DNA of 50,052 nt from NCBI GenBank assembly GCA_003225495.1, contig QIAJ01000165.1, positions 1 through 50,052 on the forward strand. The letters run 5' to 3'. Positions 34,615-42,975 of this stretch are shown here, one piece after another; within the stretch, counting starts at the first letter, position 1, and every line of letters begins with the position of its first letter. Below the pieces are notes generated by a model, which saw nothing but the letters and a program-made list of their open reading frames with translations, was not told the DNA's origin and did not search any database. Both the position numbers and the translations under genes were made by a program. The DNA is from Acidobacteriota bacterium (GTDB lineage Bacteria > Acidobacteriota > Terriglobia > Terriglobales > Acidobacteriaceae).

Positions 34615-35612
34615 GTGCCCGAGTTAAGAAAAGACCCGATCGTTGGACGGTGGGTGATTATTTCTACTGATCGCGCCAAGCGTCCAAGCGATTTCCTCCG
34701 GGAACCCGTAAAAATCAAGACTGGGGGCTTCTGTCCGTTCGACTATGGCAATGAAAGCAAGACTCCGCCGGAAATTCTGGCATACCGCCCGAGTGTGAAT
34801 GGTTCGACTCCACCGAAGGATAGTCCCGGTTGGACGGTGCGCGTCGTGCCGAACAAGTTTCCGGCTCTCGGAATCGAAGGCGATCTCAGCAAGCAGGCCG
34901 AGGGAATGTTCGACAAGATGAACGGCATCGGCGCCCACGAGGTCATCATCGAAACGCCGGACCACAACGCCACGCTGGCGACCTTGCCTCCACGGCGAAT
35001 CGAGGACGTTCTATGGGCTTTCCGCGACCGGATCCTCGATCTCAAAAAAGACCGCCGCTTCAAGTACATCCTGATCTTCAAGAATCAAGGGGAAGCCGCT
35101 GGATTCTTCCGATCTACGTGGTCGAGGAACTCCAGGGAGCGAAGCAGTATTACATCTATAAAGAGCGGTGCGTCTTCTGCGACATCATCCGCCAGGAAGC
35201 CGACAGCGGGATCCGCGTGGTGGCGGAGAATGAAGACTTCATGACACTTGCCCCCTACGCGCCGCGATTCCCTTTCGAAACGTGGATCCTTCCCAAGCGG
35301 CATGAATCGGCGTTCGAGAATTCGTCGTCACATATGTTCGAGAATCTTGCCAAGGCGCTGAAACTGCTGCTCATGAAGGCGGATCGCGTCCTCGACAACC
35401 CGCCGTACAATCTGGTCATTCATTCCTCACCTGTGCAGGATCCCAACAATGAGCACTATCACTGGCATATCGAATTCATGCCGAAGCTCACCAAGACTGC
35501 CGGATTCGAATGGGGAACGGGGTTCTACATCAATCCCACGCCGCCGGAAGAAGCAGCGAAGTTCTTGCGTGAAGCGGGCGTGGAAGAGCCTGTGCCGGCG
35601 GGCGTCCGCTGA
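34615..35612 (+). pseudogene. galT: Galactose-1-phosphate uridylyltransferase, broken by deletion and frameshift
   Basis: The first frame (GTG at 34615, AAAGGA upstream) encodes the N-terminal half, [18 protein letters not shown] through [13 protein letters not shown]. From 35106 the family sequence resumes in another frame ([16 protein letters not shown] to the end at 35612), including [18 protein letters not shown] and NEHYHWHIEF. Between them the segment that in intact relatives carries the catalytic His-x-His-x-Gln motif (SLEHxHSQ) is missing. A deletion of about 34 bases fits both the lost 12 residues and the frame change. The enzyme would be inactive as encoded. A terminator follows, so the gene was intact recently or this is an assembly artefact. 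Confidence 0.85.
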
Positions 35613-35628
35613 AGGTCGCCCGTTTTTT
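35599..35628 (+). terminator. Intrinsic terminator after galT
   Basis: CGGGCG (35599-35604) pairs with CGCCCG (35617-35622) and is followed by six T residues. It overlaps the last codons of the gene. Confidence 0.78.
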
Positions 35629-35716
35629 GGGTTAACAAGCGCGAACTACCACCGTCAGAAATCAACACCGACCCCAACTTCGGCGGGGCGACGTCGCCTG
35701 CCACTCACGACTCTTC

Positions 35717-37765
35717 TTACCAGACTCGACAGGCTGTTTCCCGCACCATAGGCTGGCCTGCTTTGCAGTGGAAGGCCTCGCGGAACTCGGGCATGTTCGA
35801 GACCACGCCATTCGCGCGGTATTTTTCCGGTGAATGCGGATCGACAGTCGCTCGCAGGCGCTTATTTTCTTCGCGTTCGTTTGTGCACCAGCTCTGGCCG
35901 TAGCCGATGAAGAAGCGCTGGGGCGGCGTCAGATCGTCAACCGGATCGAGCTTCTGATCTTTGGTATCTTCCTTCCACGCCAGATAAGCGAGCAGCGTGC
36001 CGCCGAGGTCGGCAAGGTCTTCGCCGTTGGTGAGTTTACCGTTGATCTTGATGTCGTCGACGATGGTGTATCCGGAATATTGATCGACCACGCATTTTGC
36101 GCGCTCCTCGAAAGCTTTGCGGTCCGCTTCAGTCCACCAGTTGCGCAGGTTACCTTTTTCGTCGAACTGGCTGCCTTCGTCGTCAAAGGCGTGCGTGAGT
36201 TCGTGTCCCATGGTTCCGCCAGTGTTGCCATAGTTGGGCGCGGCGTCGGACTTTGCGCTGAAGAGCGGCGGCTGCAGGATGCCGGCGGGAAAGTTGATGT
36301 CGTTCTTCTGTGGATCGTAGTAAGCATTGACCGTCGGCGGCGTCATCGTCCATTCCGCGTGATCGACGGGCTTGCCGATCTTCGCAAGCTGGCGGCGGAA
36401 CTCAAACCATGCCGCGCGCTGAGTGTTCCCCATCTCATCACCGCGAGAGATTTCCAGCGCGCTATAGTCGCGCCACTGGTCGGGATAGCCGACCTTGTTC
36501 GCAATCCCATGAAGTTTGGCAAGCGCCTGCTGCTTGGTGGCGGCGCCCATCCAGGGCAGAGCCTGGATCTCGTTTTGCATCGATGCTTCTATTTCCTTCA
36601 CCATTTTCAGAGCAGCCTGCTTGGCTTCGGGGCTGAAGTAACGCGCGACGTAAGCTTGTCCCAGCGCTTCGCCGAGATCACTGTCCACATCGTTGCTGCA
36701 GCGTTTCCAGCGAGGCGGCAGCTGCTCCTGGCCGCGAAGGGTCTTGCCGTAGAAATTGAAGGTTTCTTTGTCGAATGCGGAGGAAAGATTTGTGGCTGCA
36801 TTATGCGCGGCGTGCCAGCGGAGATAAGTTTTCCAGTCGGGCAAACTCTCTTTGTCGAGCGTGGCATTCATGACACGAACGTAGTCGGGCGTCACTACGT
36901 TGAGCGAACTGACCGAAGCGAGTCCACTTTTGTCCAGATACACCTTCCAGCTGAAGAGCGGCGAAAGTTTGTTCAGCTCCGCCACAGTCATCTTGTGATA
37001 CAGCTTTTTCGGATCGCGGCGATCGACACGCGTCATCTGGCCTTTGGCCAATTCCGTTTCGATGCGCAGCACGGTCGCAGCCTCGGCGGACGCCTGCTCC
37101 GGCTTATCGCCGAGAAGTTCGAAGATTTTCTGAACGTGAGCGACATATGCTTTACGTAGTTCCTCCGACTTGGCGTCATCTTTGGTGTAGTAATCGCGGT
37201 CTGGAAGGCCGAGTCCACCCTGATCTGTTTCAGCAATTTCTTGCGTGGAATCCTTGAAGTCCTGCGTCGACCGAAAAGTGAACAAAGAGCCGCCGCCGAA
37301 AATTGCCGTCGGATACTGGCTGGTGGCCAGATATTCCGCGATCGCGCTCTTCGATGGCAGATCCGCAATCCGCTTCAGCTCAGGCGAAAGTGGACTCGCG
37401 CCAAGCTTATCGATGGCGGCTTCATCCATGCAGGAGGCGTAATAGTCGCCAATCTTCTGCGTAACCGTTCCCTTCCCAGAGTTGGAATTCGCGGCTTCTT
37501 CGAGGATGGTGCGCAATTGCGCCAGGTTTTCGTCTTGCAACTTGCCATAAGTGCCCCAGTTCGACTGGTCGGGCGGGACTGGATTGTTCTTCATCCAGCC
37601 GCCGCACGAATAGGTATAGAAATCCACACAGGGATCGACGGTCTTATCCAGCGCGGAAAGATCAAGCACTGTCTGAGACGGTGGCAGCGCGTTCTGCGCC
37701 GCGAGTGGAACAACGAAGGTAAAGGTCAGGGTTGCTGCCAGAAGCGCGACGTTTTTCAGAAACAT
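35717..37765 (-). CDS. Secreted M13 (neprilysin-like) metallopeptidase
   Basis: 682 residues with a signal peptide (1-23). Zinc site: HELTH in MGHELTHAFDDEGSQFD, with the third ligand Glu in NGEDLADLGG. The substrate-binding motif NAYYDPQKN is upstream. The C-terminus ends CRVW, the usual CxxW-type ending of the family with its disulfide. The N-terminal helical half begins LDKTVDPCVDFYTYSCGGW. It probably degrades peptides in the periplasm or outside the cell. It is transcribed with the DUF4097 gene 47 bases upstream. Confidence 0.93.
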   Translation of the reverse strand: MFLKNVALLAATLTFTFVVPLAAQNALPPSQTVLDLSALDKTVDPCVDFYTYSCGGWMKNNPVPPDQSNWGTYGKLQDENLAQLRTILEEAANSNSGKGTVTQKIGDYYASCMDEAAIDKLGASPLSPELKRIADLPSKSAIAEYLATSQYPTAIFGGGSLFTFRSTQDFKDSTQEIAETDQGGLGLPDRDYYTKDDAKSEELRKAYVAHVQKIFELLGDKPEQASAEAATVLRIETELAKGQMTRVDRRDPKKLYHKMTVAELNKLSPLFSWKVYLDKSGLASVSSLNVVTPDYVRVMNATLDKESLPDWKTYLRWHAAHNAATNLSSAFDKETFNFYGKTLRGQEQLPPRWKRCSNDVDSDLGEALGQAYVARYFSPEAKQAALKMVKEIEASMQNEIQALPWMGAATKQQALAKLHGIANKVGYPDQWRDYSALEISRGDEMGNTQRAAWFEFRRQLAKIGKPVDHAEWTMTPPTVNAYYDPQKNDINFPAGILQPPLFSAKSDAAPNYGNTGGTMGHELTHAFDDEGSQFDEKGNLRNWWTEADRKAFEERAKCVVDQYSGYTIVDDIKINGKLTNGEDLADLGGTLLAYLAWKEDTKDQKLDPVDDLTPPQRFFIGYGQSWCTNEREENKRLRATVDPHSPEKYRANGVVSNMPEFREAFHCKAGQPMVRETACRVW

Positions 37766-37812
37766 GCGTACCTCAAGAGAATTCGGCGAACTTCAGACCC
37801 TAACATCCCGGC

Positions 37813-38604
37813 CTAAGATTTATCCACCGTGATGGAACCGTCGCCGGTATGGACGACCAGGCGGTTTCCTCCGCCATTTAATTTGCCATGAACGTCCTGA
37901 TTACTGAATTTGCCTGAAACCGTGAGTGGAAGGTTCAGGCTGATGTGGCCATCGCCAGTGTGCAGGTCGACATCGGCAGCCAAGTCCGCAGGCAGCTCAA
38001 GGCTCACGCTGCCGTCAGAGGTGCGAATATCCCAGGATCTCGCGACCCGTGAGCCGGGACGCGCCATCAGAGAGACCCTACCGTCACCGGACGTGACATC
38101 GAGTGCATCGAACCGGCCAGCCACTCGGATGGAGCCATCGCCGGTGCGCGCCCGCAGCTCGCCGTCAACATCGTCAACTTCGAGGCGGCCATCGCCACTG
38201 TAGAGGTCGAGATCGCCCTTTAGGTGACTTACGGAAATCCGCCCGTCGCCGGTGCGGAGATTCACTTTTCCGGCACGCGGCATGTGAATCTCAATCATGA
38301 CGCGGCGGCGGCCGGTATCAAACACGAAGTTGTGATGAGGAAAACGCACTTCGAGCTCGACGGCGTCTCCGGACTGCCGCTCCAGGATCTTGATCCCGCC
38401 TTCGCCCCCAATTTTCCAGCGCTCGGTGGTCACGTGAGCTTCGATCTTGTTCTGGTCCCAGGTATCGAGGCGAATGTCGGCGTCGGAGGTGTCCACGCGC
38501 AACTGAGGAACGCGCTCGATGGTGTAGGTCTTCGACCAGTCATCGGCGTGGGCGGCGGTCAGCATCAACGCGACCGTGAGCGCAGCAAAATTGAGATGGC
38601 GCAT
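37813..38604 (-). CDS. Secreted DUF4097 beta-strand repeat protein
   Basis: 263 residues with a signal peptide (1-20). It is built of tandem beta-helix-like turns marked by TGDG/SGDG/TSDG: LRTGDGRISVSHLKG, LYSGDGRLEVDDVDG, RTGDGSIRVAG, TSGDGRVSLMA, RTSDGSVSLEL, HTGDGHISLNL and HTGDGSITVDK. This is the DUF4097 adhesin-like fold. No enzymatic residues. A periplasmic or surface location is expected. Its relatives often accompany ECF sigma systems, and one lies 2.2 kb away. Confidence 0.85.
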   Translation of the reverse strand: MRHLNFAALTVALMLTAAHADDWSKTYTIERVPQLRVDTSDADIRLDTWDQNKIEAHVTTERWKIGGEGGIKILERQSGDAVELEVRFPHHNFVFDTGRRRVMIEIHMPRAGKVNLRTGDGRISVSHLKGDLDLYSGDGRLEVDDVDGELRARTGDGSIRVAGRFDALDVTSGDGRVSLMARPGSRVARSWDIRTSDGSVSLELPADLAADVDLHTGDGHISLNLPLTVSGKFSNQDVHGKLNGGGNRLVVHTGDGSITVDKS

Positions 38605-38710
38605 AGTTTGTCTCTCCCGGACCTGGAGACAGACGAATACCCCAGGTACTCAGACGTATGTACGCGGAGATAGTGAGACGAGTTCCGGGAAAAATCAAGT
38701 TTGCGCAGTT

Positions 38711-39163
38711 TCAGGGATGATTCACGCCGCTGAGAAAGCCTCCAAGGTGGCCCGTGACCATAACCAGCGCGACGGCAACAGCCTGGAACGGCCAGCGGAA
38801 TGCGGGAAATGGCTGGTCAGGCCGGCGGCGAGCTGCGAGGTGCACGCGCCAGACTGCCAGCATCAGCACCAGGGCAGCGCCACCGGAGAGCAGATGAAAG
38901 AGAAGAATTCCCTTCAGCCGCCGGCCTTCGAGATCCCACTGCCAGGCCAGCAGTCCGGTGGCGGCAGCTGGCAAAGCACAGAGCGCTGCGAAGGCGAGAT
39001 TGTAGTAGGCCGCGACCGCAAGATCCTTGCGCCGGGTCCAGGTGGCTGCGAGGTCCAGCGCGACGCCGGCGAGGAAGAGCGCGATCGGAAAATGAATCAG
39101 CACTACGTGCTGCGCGTGTCTGGCGAAAAGAGCGGCGCGAATATCCCAGGGATTCAAGGTCAT
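38711..39163 (-). CDS. DUF2231 four-helix membrane protein
   Basis: 150 residues with four membrane helices. ARHAQHVVLIHFPIALFLAG at the first helix and ILLFHLLSGGAAL and TGHLGGFLSG later carry His residues placed as possible haem ligands, as in the DUF2231 family. It ends the leftward module phosphoesterase - cupredoxin - DUF2231, 28 bases after the cupredoxin gene, which suggests a linked redox role in the membrane. Confidence 0.82.
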   Translation of the reverse strand: MTLNPWDIRAALFARHAQHVVLIHFPIALFLAGVALDLAATWTRRKDLAVAAYYNLAFAALCALPAAATGLLAWQWDLEGRRLKGILLFHLLSGGAALVLMLAVWRVHLAARRRPDQPFPAFRWPFQAVAVALVMVTGHLGGFLSGVNHP

Positions 39164-39191
39164 TTCCTTTCGTTTGGCAGTCCCACAGCCG

Positions 39192-39542
39192 TCATTGCAC
39201 GATTACCTTTGCCGTCATATGGGGATGGATTGAGCAAAAGTATTCGTAGATTCCGGGCTTGGTGAACGTGAAGCTGAACTTTTCGGCGGTGTCGAGCGCA
39301 CGCGACTTGAAAGTTGTTTTGTCGTCACTGACGACGGTATGGGGAATGTCGTCCTGATTGGCCCATGTCACCTGGGTTCCGGGCGGGATGGTTATGGTCG
39401 GTGGGTTAAAACTGAAGTTGTCGATCTTGATGGCTACGGCAGCAGCCGTGGCATCTGCCGCAGATACGGGCTGCGAAATGAAGAGCGCCAAGGTGAACAG
39501 TGATAAAGCTGTGATTCTCATGTAATGCGAATGTGATTTCAC
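39192..39542 (-). CDS. Secreted cupredoxin (plastocyanin-like copper protein)
   Basis: About 116 residues. Type-1 copper ligands are visible: His in DIPHTVVSDD, then Cys, His and Met in YEYFCSIHPHM. A signal peptide (MRITALSLFTLALFISQPVSA) precedes it. I chose the GTG at 39542 because GGAG (39549-39552 on the complement) lies six bases upstream. The ATG at 39521 has no Shine-Dalgarno. It is a single-electron carrier in the periplasm, placed between the phosphoesterase and DUF2231 genes. Confidence 0.88.
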   Translation of the reverse strand: MKSHSHYMRITALSLFTLALFISQPVSAADATAAAVAIKIDNFSFNPPTITIPPGTQVTWANQDDIPHTVVSDDKTTFKSRALDTAEKFSFTFTKPGIYEYFCSIHPHMTAKVIVQ

Positions 39543-39615
39543 TTTTTTCTCCGATGATGTGACTACACAGCCCGAGGCGAAAGAAAGCTCCACTTTATGT
39601 GCTGCGGACTAAGCA

Positions 39616-39640
39616 GGTCCTTCACTTCGCTCAGGATGAC
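39616..39640. repeat. Partial copy of the GTCCTTC...CTCAGGATGAC dispersed repeat
   Basis: GGTCCTTCACTTCGCTCAGG followed by ATGAC. A longer, split copy lies at 49276-49336. It occupies the spacer between the phosphoesterase and cupredoxin genes. Confidence 0.65.
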
Positions 39641-39679
39641 GGTTAGTGCTTCCAGGGAGTTCCAGTTACCAAAAGACTG

Positions 39680-40642
39680 CTAGGCCAATGTTGAATCAGT
39701 GATCGCCAATGCGTGCTGACCTTTCTTGTAGTGCACGTCAGTCACTCCGAGCACACTGCGTAACTGATCCGCTGGAACCTTCACTGGTCCGGGAGACTGG
39801 GCCTCGCCGGGCTTCGGCTGGGGAAACGCGGTCGAGCATGCGGTGTGGAAAGTGACGTTGCCTTCCACTTTCTGCATGGTCTGGTGGATATGGCCGTTCA
39901 ACACTGTGACTGAACCGAAGCGCTTTAGATAGCCGAGGGCTTGCGCGCTATCCTCCGTGCCCCATCCCCAGTCGGGATAGACCGTCCAGAGCGGGATGTG
40001 GGCGAAGACGACAACAGGCGTGCTCGTCTTGAGATGTTTGACATCGTCTTCCAGCCATTTGAGTTGGTCGGCGCCTAGAGAACCTAGTCCGCCGGCTTTC
40101 AGGTTAGCCACGTTGACGAGTCCGATGAAGTGCACGCCTTTTTTGTCGAAGCTGTACCAACCGGAGCCTTTGCTGCCCTTGCCGAATCGTTCGAGATACT
40201 GCTTGCCTTCATCGCCGACGAAATCGTGTTCGCCCGGGACATAGAAGATTTCCGAGGTCTTGGCTGACTTCAGAATCTGCTCGACGTTATCGAATTCGCC
40301 GGGCTTGGCGAGATGGCTGATGTCTCCGGTGTGCAGGATGAACTCGGGAGCGATCGGCAGCGCATTAATCTTGTCGATGGCAGCCTTGAAGGTGCCGATG
40401 ACATCCGTGTTGGCAGGCTTGTCGAATCCCATGTGACTGTCGCTGATCTGCACAAATGCAAGTTCTCCTTTGTGCACCTTGGTCGTGTTGCCGCCGTGGC
40501 CGAGGGCATAGCTGTTGAGCACTCCGCCTTCGAGTACGCAGAGAGCGCCAGCGCCCGCCCATGCCATGCAGCGGAGAAATCCGCGGCGGTCGATGCCATC
40601 GTTATGATGGTCGTAGAGAATTTCATCTTTCGAGAGAGTCAT
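39680..40642 (-). CDS. Tat-exported calcineurin-like metallophosphoesterase
   Basis: 320 residues. The Tat-type leader DRRGFLRCMAW (R19, R20) is followed by a hydrophobic stretch. Phosphoesterase blocks are QISDSHMG, LHTGDISH, VPGEHDFVG, FAHIPLW and LNGHIH. The usual GNHD is GEHD here, so the catalytic Asn is Glu, which is unusual. It is a dinuclear-metal enzyme of the periplasm, substrate unknown. GGAGG lies upstream of the ATG at 40642. It diverges from the ECF sigma gene and heads the leftward module with the cupredoxin and DUF2231 genes. Confidence 0.87.
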   Translation of the reverse strand: MTLSKDEILYDHHNDGIDRRGFLRCMAWAGAGALCVLEGGVLNSYALGHGGNTTKVHKGELAFVQISDSHMGFDKPANTDVIGTFKAAIDKINALPIAPEFILHTGDISHLAKPGEFDNVEQILKSAKTSEIFYVPGEHDFVGDEGKQYLERFGKGSKGSGWYSFDKKGVHFIGLVNVANLKAGGLGSLGADQLKWLEDDVKHLKTSTPVVVFAHIPLWTVYPDWGWGTEDSAQALGYLKRFGSVTVLNGHIHQTMQKVEGNVTFHTACSTAFPQPKPGEAQSPGPVKVPADQLRSVLGVTDVHYKKGQHALAITDSTLA

Positions 40643-40658
40643 TGATTCCTCCGGATGC

Positions 40659-40679
40659 AGTGGATAGTGGTTAGTCTCT
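40659..40679. repeat. Degenerate period-7 array
   Basis: Heptamers AGTGGAT, AGTGGTT and AGTCTCT lie in the divergent spacer just upstream of the phosphoesterase gene. Confidence 0.55.
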
Positions 40680-40705
40680 TTGTTTGTGCCGCGGCGCTGG
40701 ATTGC

Positions 40706-40733
40706 TAATCACCAGTCACTAATCACTAACCAC
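40706..40733. repeat. Degenerate period-7 array, opposite orientation
   Basis: Heptamers TAATCAC, CAGTCAC, TAATCAC and TAACCAC follow one another. Read on the other strand they resemble the AGTGGTT units at 40659. Confidence 0.65.
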
Positions 40734-40823
40734 TGCCCTCCGCATTTATTCCCGATGTTTTGAAAAGAAAAGTTTTGCTCCAGCGGGAATAAAAGCTTCG
40801 CTCGCTGGTTTACTCTTGTATGC

Positions 40824-41357
40824 GTGTCGGAAGAGCATTCAGCGGAAGTGTTTGAGCAGTTGGCGATGCCGCTTTTCGACCGTTTGTATAACTTCGCGCA
40901 CTGGCTCACCCGGAATCGCGAAGAAGCCGAAGACCTTGTGCAGGAAACATATGCGAAGGCGCTCAAAGGGTTTTCTTCCTTTGAGAGTGGGACAAATTTC
41001 AAGGCATGGATCTTTCGCATCCTGCGCAACACCTTTCTGAATTCGCGGACGGGGTTGAAAGCGGCGACGGTCCCATTGGAGTTGGAGGATGACGATCCCG
41101 CACTTCCCGTAGAAAAGGAAACACCGGAGACGATCCTGATCGACCGGGCGAGTGAAAAGACAATGCAGGAGGCGATCGAGGAATTGGCAGTTCCGTACCG
41201 CGAGGTGCTTCTGCTTTGTGAAGTGGAAGAGATGTCGTACCAGGAAATTGCCACGACCTTGGGGATTCCGATGGGAACTGTGATGTCCCGGCTGTCCCGG
41301 GCTCGTGGAGCCCTACGCGCGGCGGTGAAGTTGAAAATAAGGGGAAGTTCGTCATGA
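40824..41357 (+). CDS. ECF-type RNA polymerase sigma factor
   Basis: 177 residues. Region 2 includes DRLYNFAHWLTRNREEAEDLVQETY (in two helices) and WIFRILRNTFLN. Region 4 has MSYQEIATTLGIPMGTVMSRLSRARGAL, a typical helix-turn-helix for -35 recognition. Start is GTG at 40824. Its TGA overlaps the ATG of the anti-sigma gene. It probably controls the divergent phosphoesterase module or an envelope/redox stress response. Confidence 0.92.
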   Translation: MSEEHSAEVFEQLAMPLFDRLYNFAHWLTRNREEAEDLVQETYAKALKGFSSFESGTNFKAWIFRILRNTFLNSRTGLKAATVPLELEDDDPALPVEKETPETILIDRASEKTMQEAIEELAVPYREVLLLCEVEEMSYQEIATTLGIPMGTVMSRLSRARGALRAAVKLKIRGSSS

Positions 41358-42100
41358 CTCACGAGTCATGGATCGCACAACTCGATGCCTATCTCGATGG
41401 AGAACTCGAGGGCGGCAAGATGCAGGAACTCGACGGACATCTGCGGGGATGTCCTTCGTGCGCGGCGGAGAGTTTGCGCAGACTGCAATGGAAGCGCACG
41501 GTACATTCGGCGGGGCAGCGATACAAACCGGACTCGGCATTGCGCGAACGGATGCAGAGGAGCCTTTCACGGGGAGGCTCGAAGCGTATGGCCTGGCGGC
41601 GGCAGGCGTTCGGCGCGTTGGCGGCGGCTCTATTGGTAATGGCGGGCCTGGGAATTGTTTGGCGGGATAACCGGCAGGTCCGGGAGAATCAGATTGTCAG
41701 CGAACTCGCGGACTTGCACGTCTCTGCTCTGGCGAGCGCAACGCCGGTGGATGTGATTTCGTCAGACCGGCATACCGTCAAGCCGTGGTTTGAGGGCAAG
41801 ATCCCATTCACGTTCAATTTACCGGAGTTGCAGGGAACCTCGTTTGAACTGTTGGGCGGCCGGGTGAGTTATCTGGAACAGTCGCCAGGGGCAGAGTTGA
41901 TCTTCAAGACTCGTAAGCATCAGATTTCAGTGTTCATATTTCAGTATCGAGCCGTACCGGGCGGGATCTCCGCGAATGCAGATGCGCGTTCCTTCCATAT
42001 AGAAAACTGGAAACAGGGCGAACTTCGCTACTTCGCAATCGGGGATGTTGGGACCGATGACTTGCGCGGGCTAAGAGATTTGCTCGAGAACGCGAAGTAA
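41354..42100 (+). CDS. Membrane anti-sigma factor with zf-HC2 domain
   Basis: 248 residues. The N-terminal zinc-binding anti-sigma domain has His29-x3-Cys33-x2-Cys36 (HLRGCPSC). One membrane helix lies at about residues 86-103 (FGALAAALLVMAGLGIVW), followed by a periplasmic sensor-like domain. It is co-translated with the sigma factor through the ATGA overlap, so it is the cognate inhibitor. The His-Cys3-type pattern could make it redox-responsive, which is inference. Confidence 0.9.
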   Translation: MTHESWIAQLDAYLDGELEGGKMQELDGHLRGCPSCAAESLRRLQWKRTVHSAGQRYKPDSALRERMQRSLSRGGSKRMAWRRQAFGALAAALLVMAGLGIVWRDNRQVRENQIVSELADLHVSALASATPVDVISSDRHTVKPWFEGKIPFTFNLPELQGTSFELLGGRVSYLEQSPGAELIFKTRKHQISVFIFQYRAVPGGISANADARSFHIENWKQGELRYFAIGDVGTDDLRGLRDLLENAK

Positions 42101-42151
42101 GCCATTGAAGGTCATAGTTCGTAGAGCAAACTATCCGACGTTCCTGGCCCT

Positions 42152-42868
42152 CTAGGTTTCAATCCCGACATGACAAACGCGGCCGACGATGTAGTCGCCG
42201 GGCTTCGTACCTTCCTCGATCAGCATGACTTCCACGGGATAGGCGGGATTGTGCGGACGCAGAACCAAGTGGCGGTTGGCGACTTCCACGTACTTGATCG
42301 TGCAGGTCTCGTCTTTGCGCACGGCATACATGTTTTGTTCGCCTTTTCGGTAGGGCGCGAGCGAGTTGTAATGTCGATCGAGTAGGAGAGTAGCTCCAGG
42401 CAGCATACGGGGATACATACTCATACCTTCGCGGGCGTCAACCTTGATGACGACAAAGCGTTCCCATCCGTCGCGGTCGCCTTCGATGTCTTCGCGGAGA
42501 CGGCGAAGGAAGGTTTTCTTGAATTTTAGAATCTCCTTGACGTGCATGCTCATGATAAGTGGTTCCGTGGCAGCAATTTGGCCATCGGCGACGACCACGC
42601 TATCGAATTCATCGGCGCTGGGCGCGACGATCGAGGCGCGCTTGTTGACCTCGGAGGGATCGAGCAGGTCGAGCACGGAAATATGCTGCACTGACAGAAC
42701 CTTATCCATGCCCTCGAGGCTGAGTCCGCGCTTGCGATTGAGGAAGTTAGAGATGTGAGCTTGTTTGAATCCGGTCTGCGCCGCGAGGTGCAGGCCGGTC
42801 AAGTCGCCTTCGTCAATTCGCTGCCAAAGAGCCTTGCGGAGATTGTCCTGGAGAGTCCGGAATTTCAT
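42152..42868 (-). CDS. XRE-type HTH regulator with S24 (LexA/CI-like) peptidase domain
   Basis: 238 residues. The N-terminal helix-turn-helix (about 20-65) contains HLAAQTGFKQAHISNFLNR. A linker follows, then an S24 domain (about 138-235) with the nucleophile Ser150 in REGMSMYP and the general base Lys192 in CTIKYVEV. No Ala-Gly cleavage site of the LexA/CI type is evident in the linker, so self-cleavage is uncertain. ATG at 42868 lies about 15 bases after the predicted start of a promoter whose -10 is at 42890-42895. Structure and setting are those of a prophage repressor. Confidence 0.85.
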   Translation of the reverse strand: MKFRTLQDNLRKALWQRIDEGDLTGLHLAAQTGFKQAHISNFLNRKRGLSLEGMDKVLSVQHISVLDLLDPSEVNKRASIVAPSADEFDSVVVADGQIAATEPLIMSMHVKEILKFKKTFLRRLREDIEGDRDGWERFVVIKVDAREGMSMYPRMLPGATLLLDRHYNSLAPYRKGEQNMYAVRKDETCTIKYVEVANRHLVLRPHNPAYPVEVMLIEEGTKPGDYIVGRVCHVGIET

Positions 42869-42876
42869 AGAAGGAG

Positions 42877-42907
42877 TATAGCCCAGCCGACTATAGCCAA
42901 TTGCTAT
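42877..42907. promoter_or_regulatory. Candidate operator cluster (TATAGC repeats)
   Basis: TATAGCC occurs at 42877-42883 and 42892-42898. ATAGC-CAATT-GCTAT (42893-42907) is a perfect inverted repeat. A further GCTATA at 42966-42971 overlaps the rightward -10. The spacing and overlap with both promoters suggest binding sites for the adjacent regulator. Confidence 0.55.
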
Positions 42908-42918
42908 TAATATCACAA
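42890..42918 (-). promoter_or_regulatory. Leftward promoter of the S24 regulator gene
   Basis: On the minus strand, TTGTGA (42918-42913) and TATAGT (42895-42890) are separated by exactly 17 bases. Transcription would begin about 15 bases before the ATG at 42868. Confidence 0.6.
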
Positions 42919-42946
42919 GTGTAACATCCATAAGGAAATAGAATTC

Positions 42947-42975
42947 TTGACAGAAAATCGATACAGCTATAGGAT
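42947..42975 (+). promoter_or_regulatory. Rightward promoter of the accessory operon
   Basis: A perfect -35 TTGACA (42947-42952) and -10 TAGGAT (42970-42975) have 17-base spacing, the strongest sigma-70-type match I saw in the window. A GCTATA element overlaps the -10. Confidence 0.7.

Noticed and set aside
35834-37159. 441-codon open frame opposite the M13 peptidase gene
   Set aside because: It lies wholly antisense to a gene with clear catalytic motifs and reads as a shadow of its codon bias. No family features.
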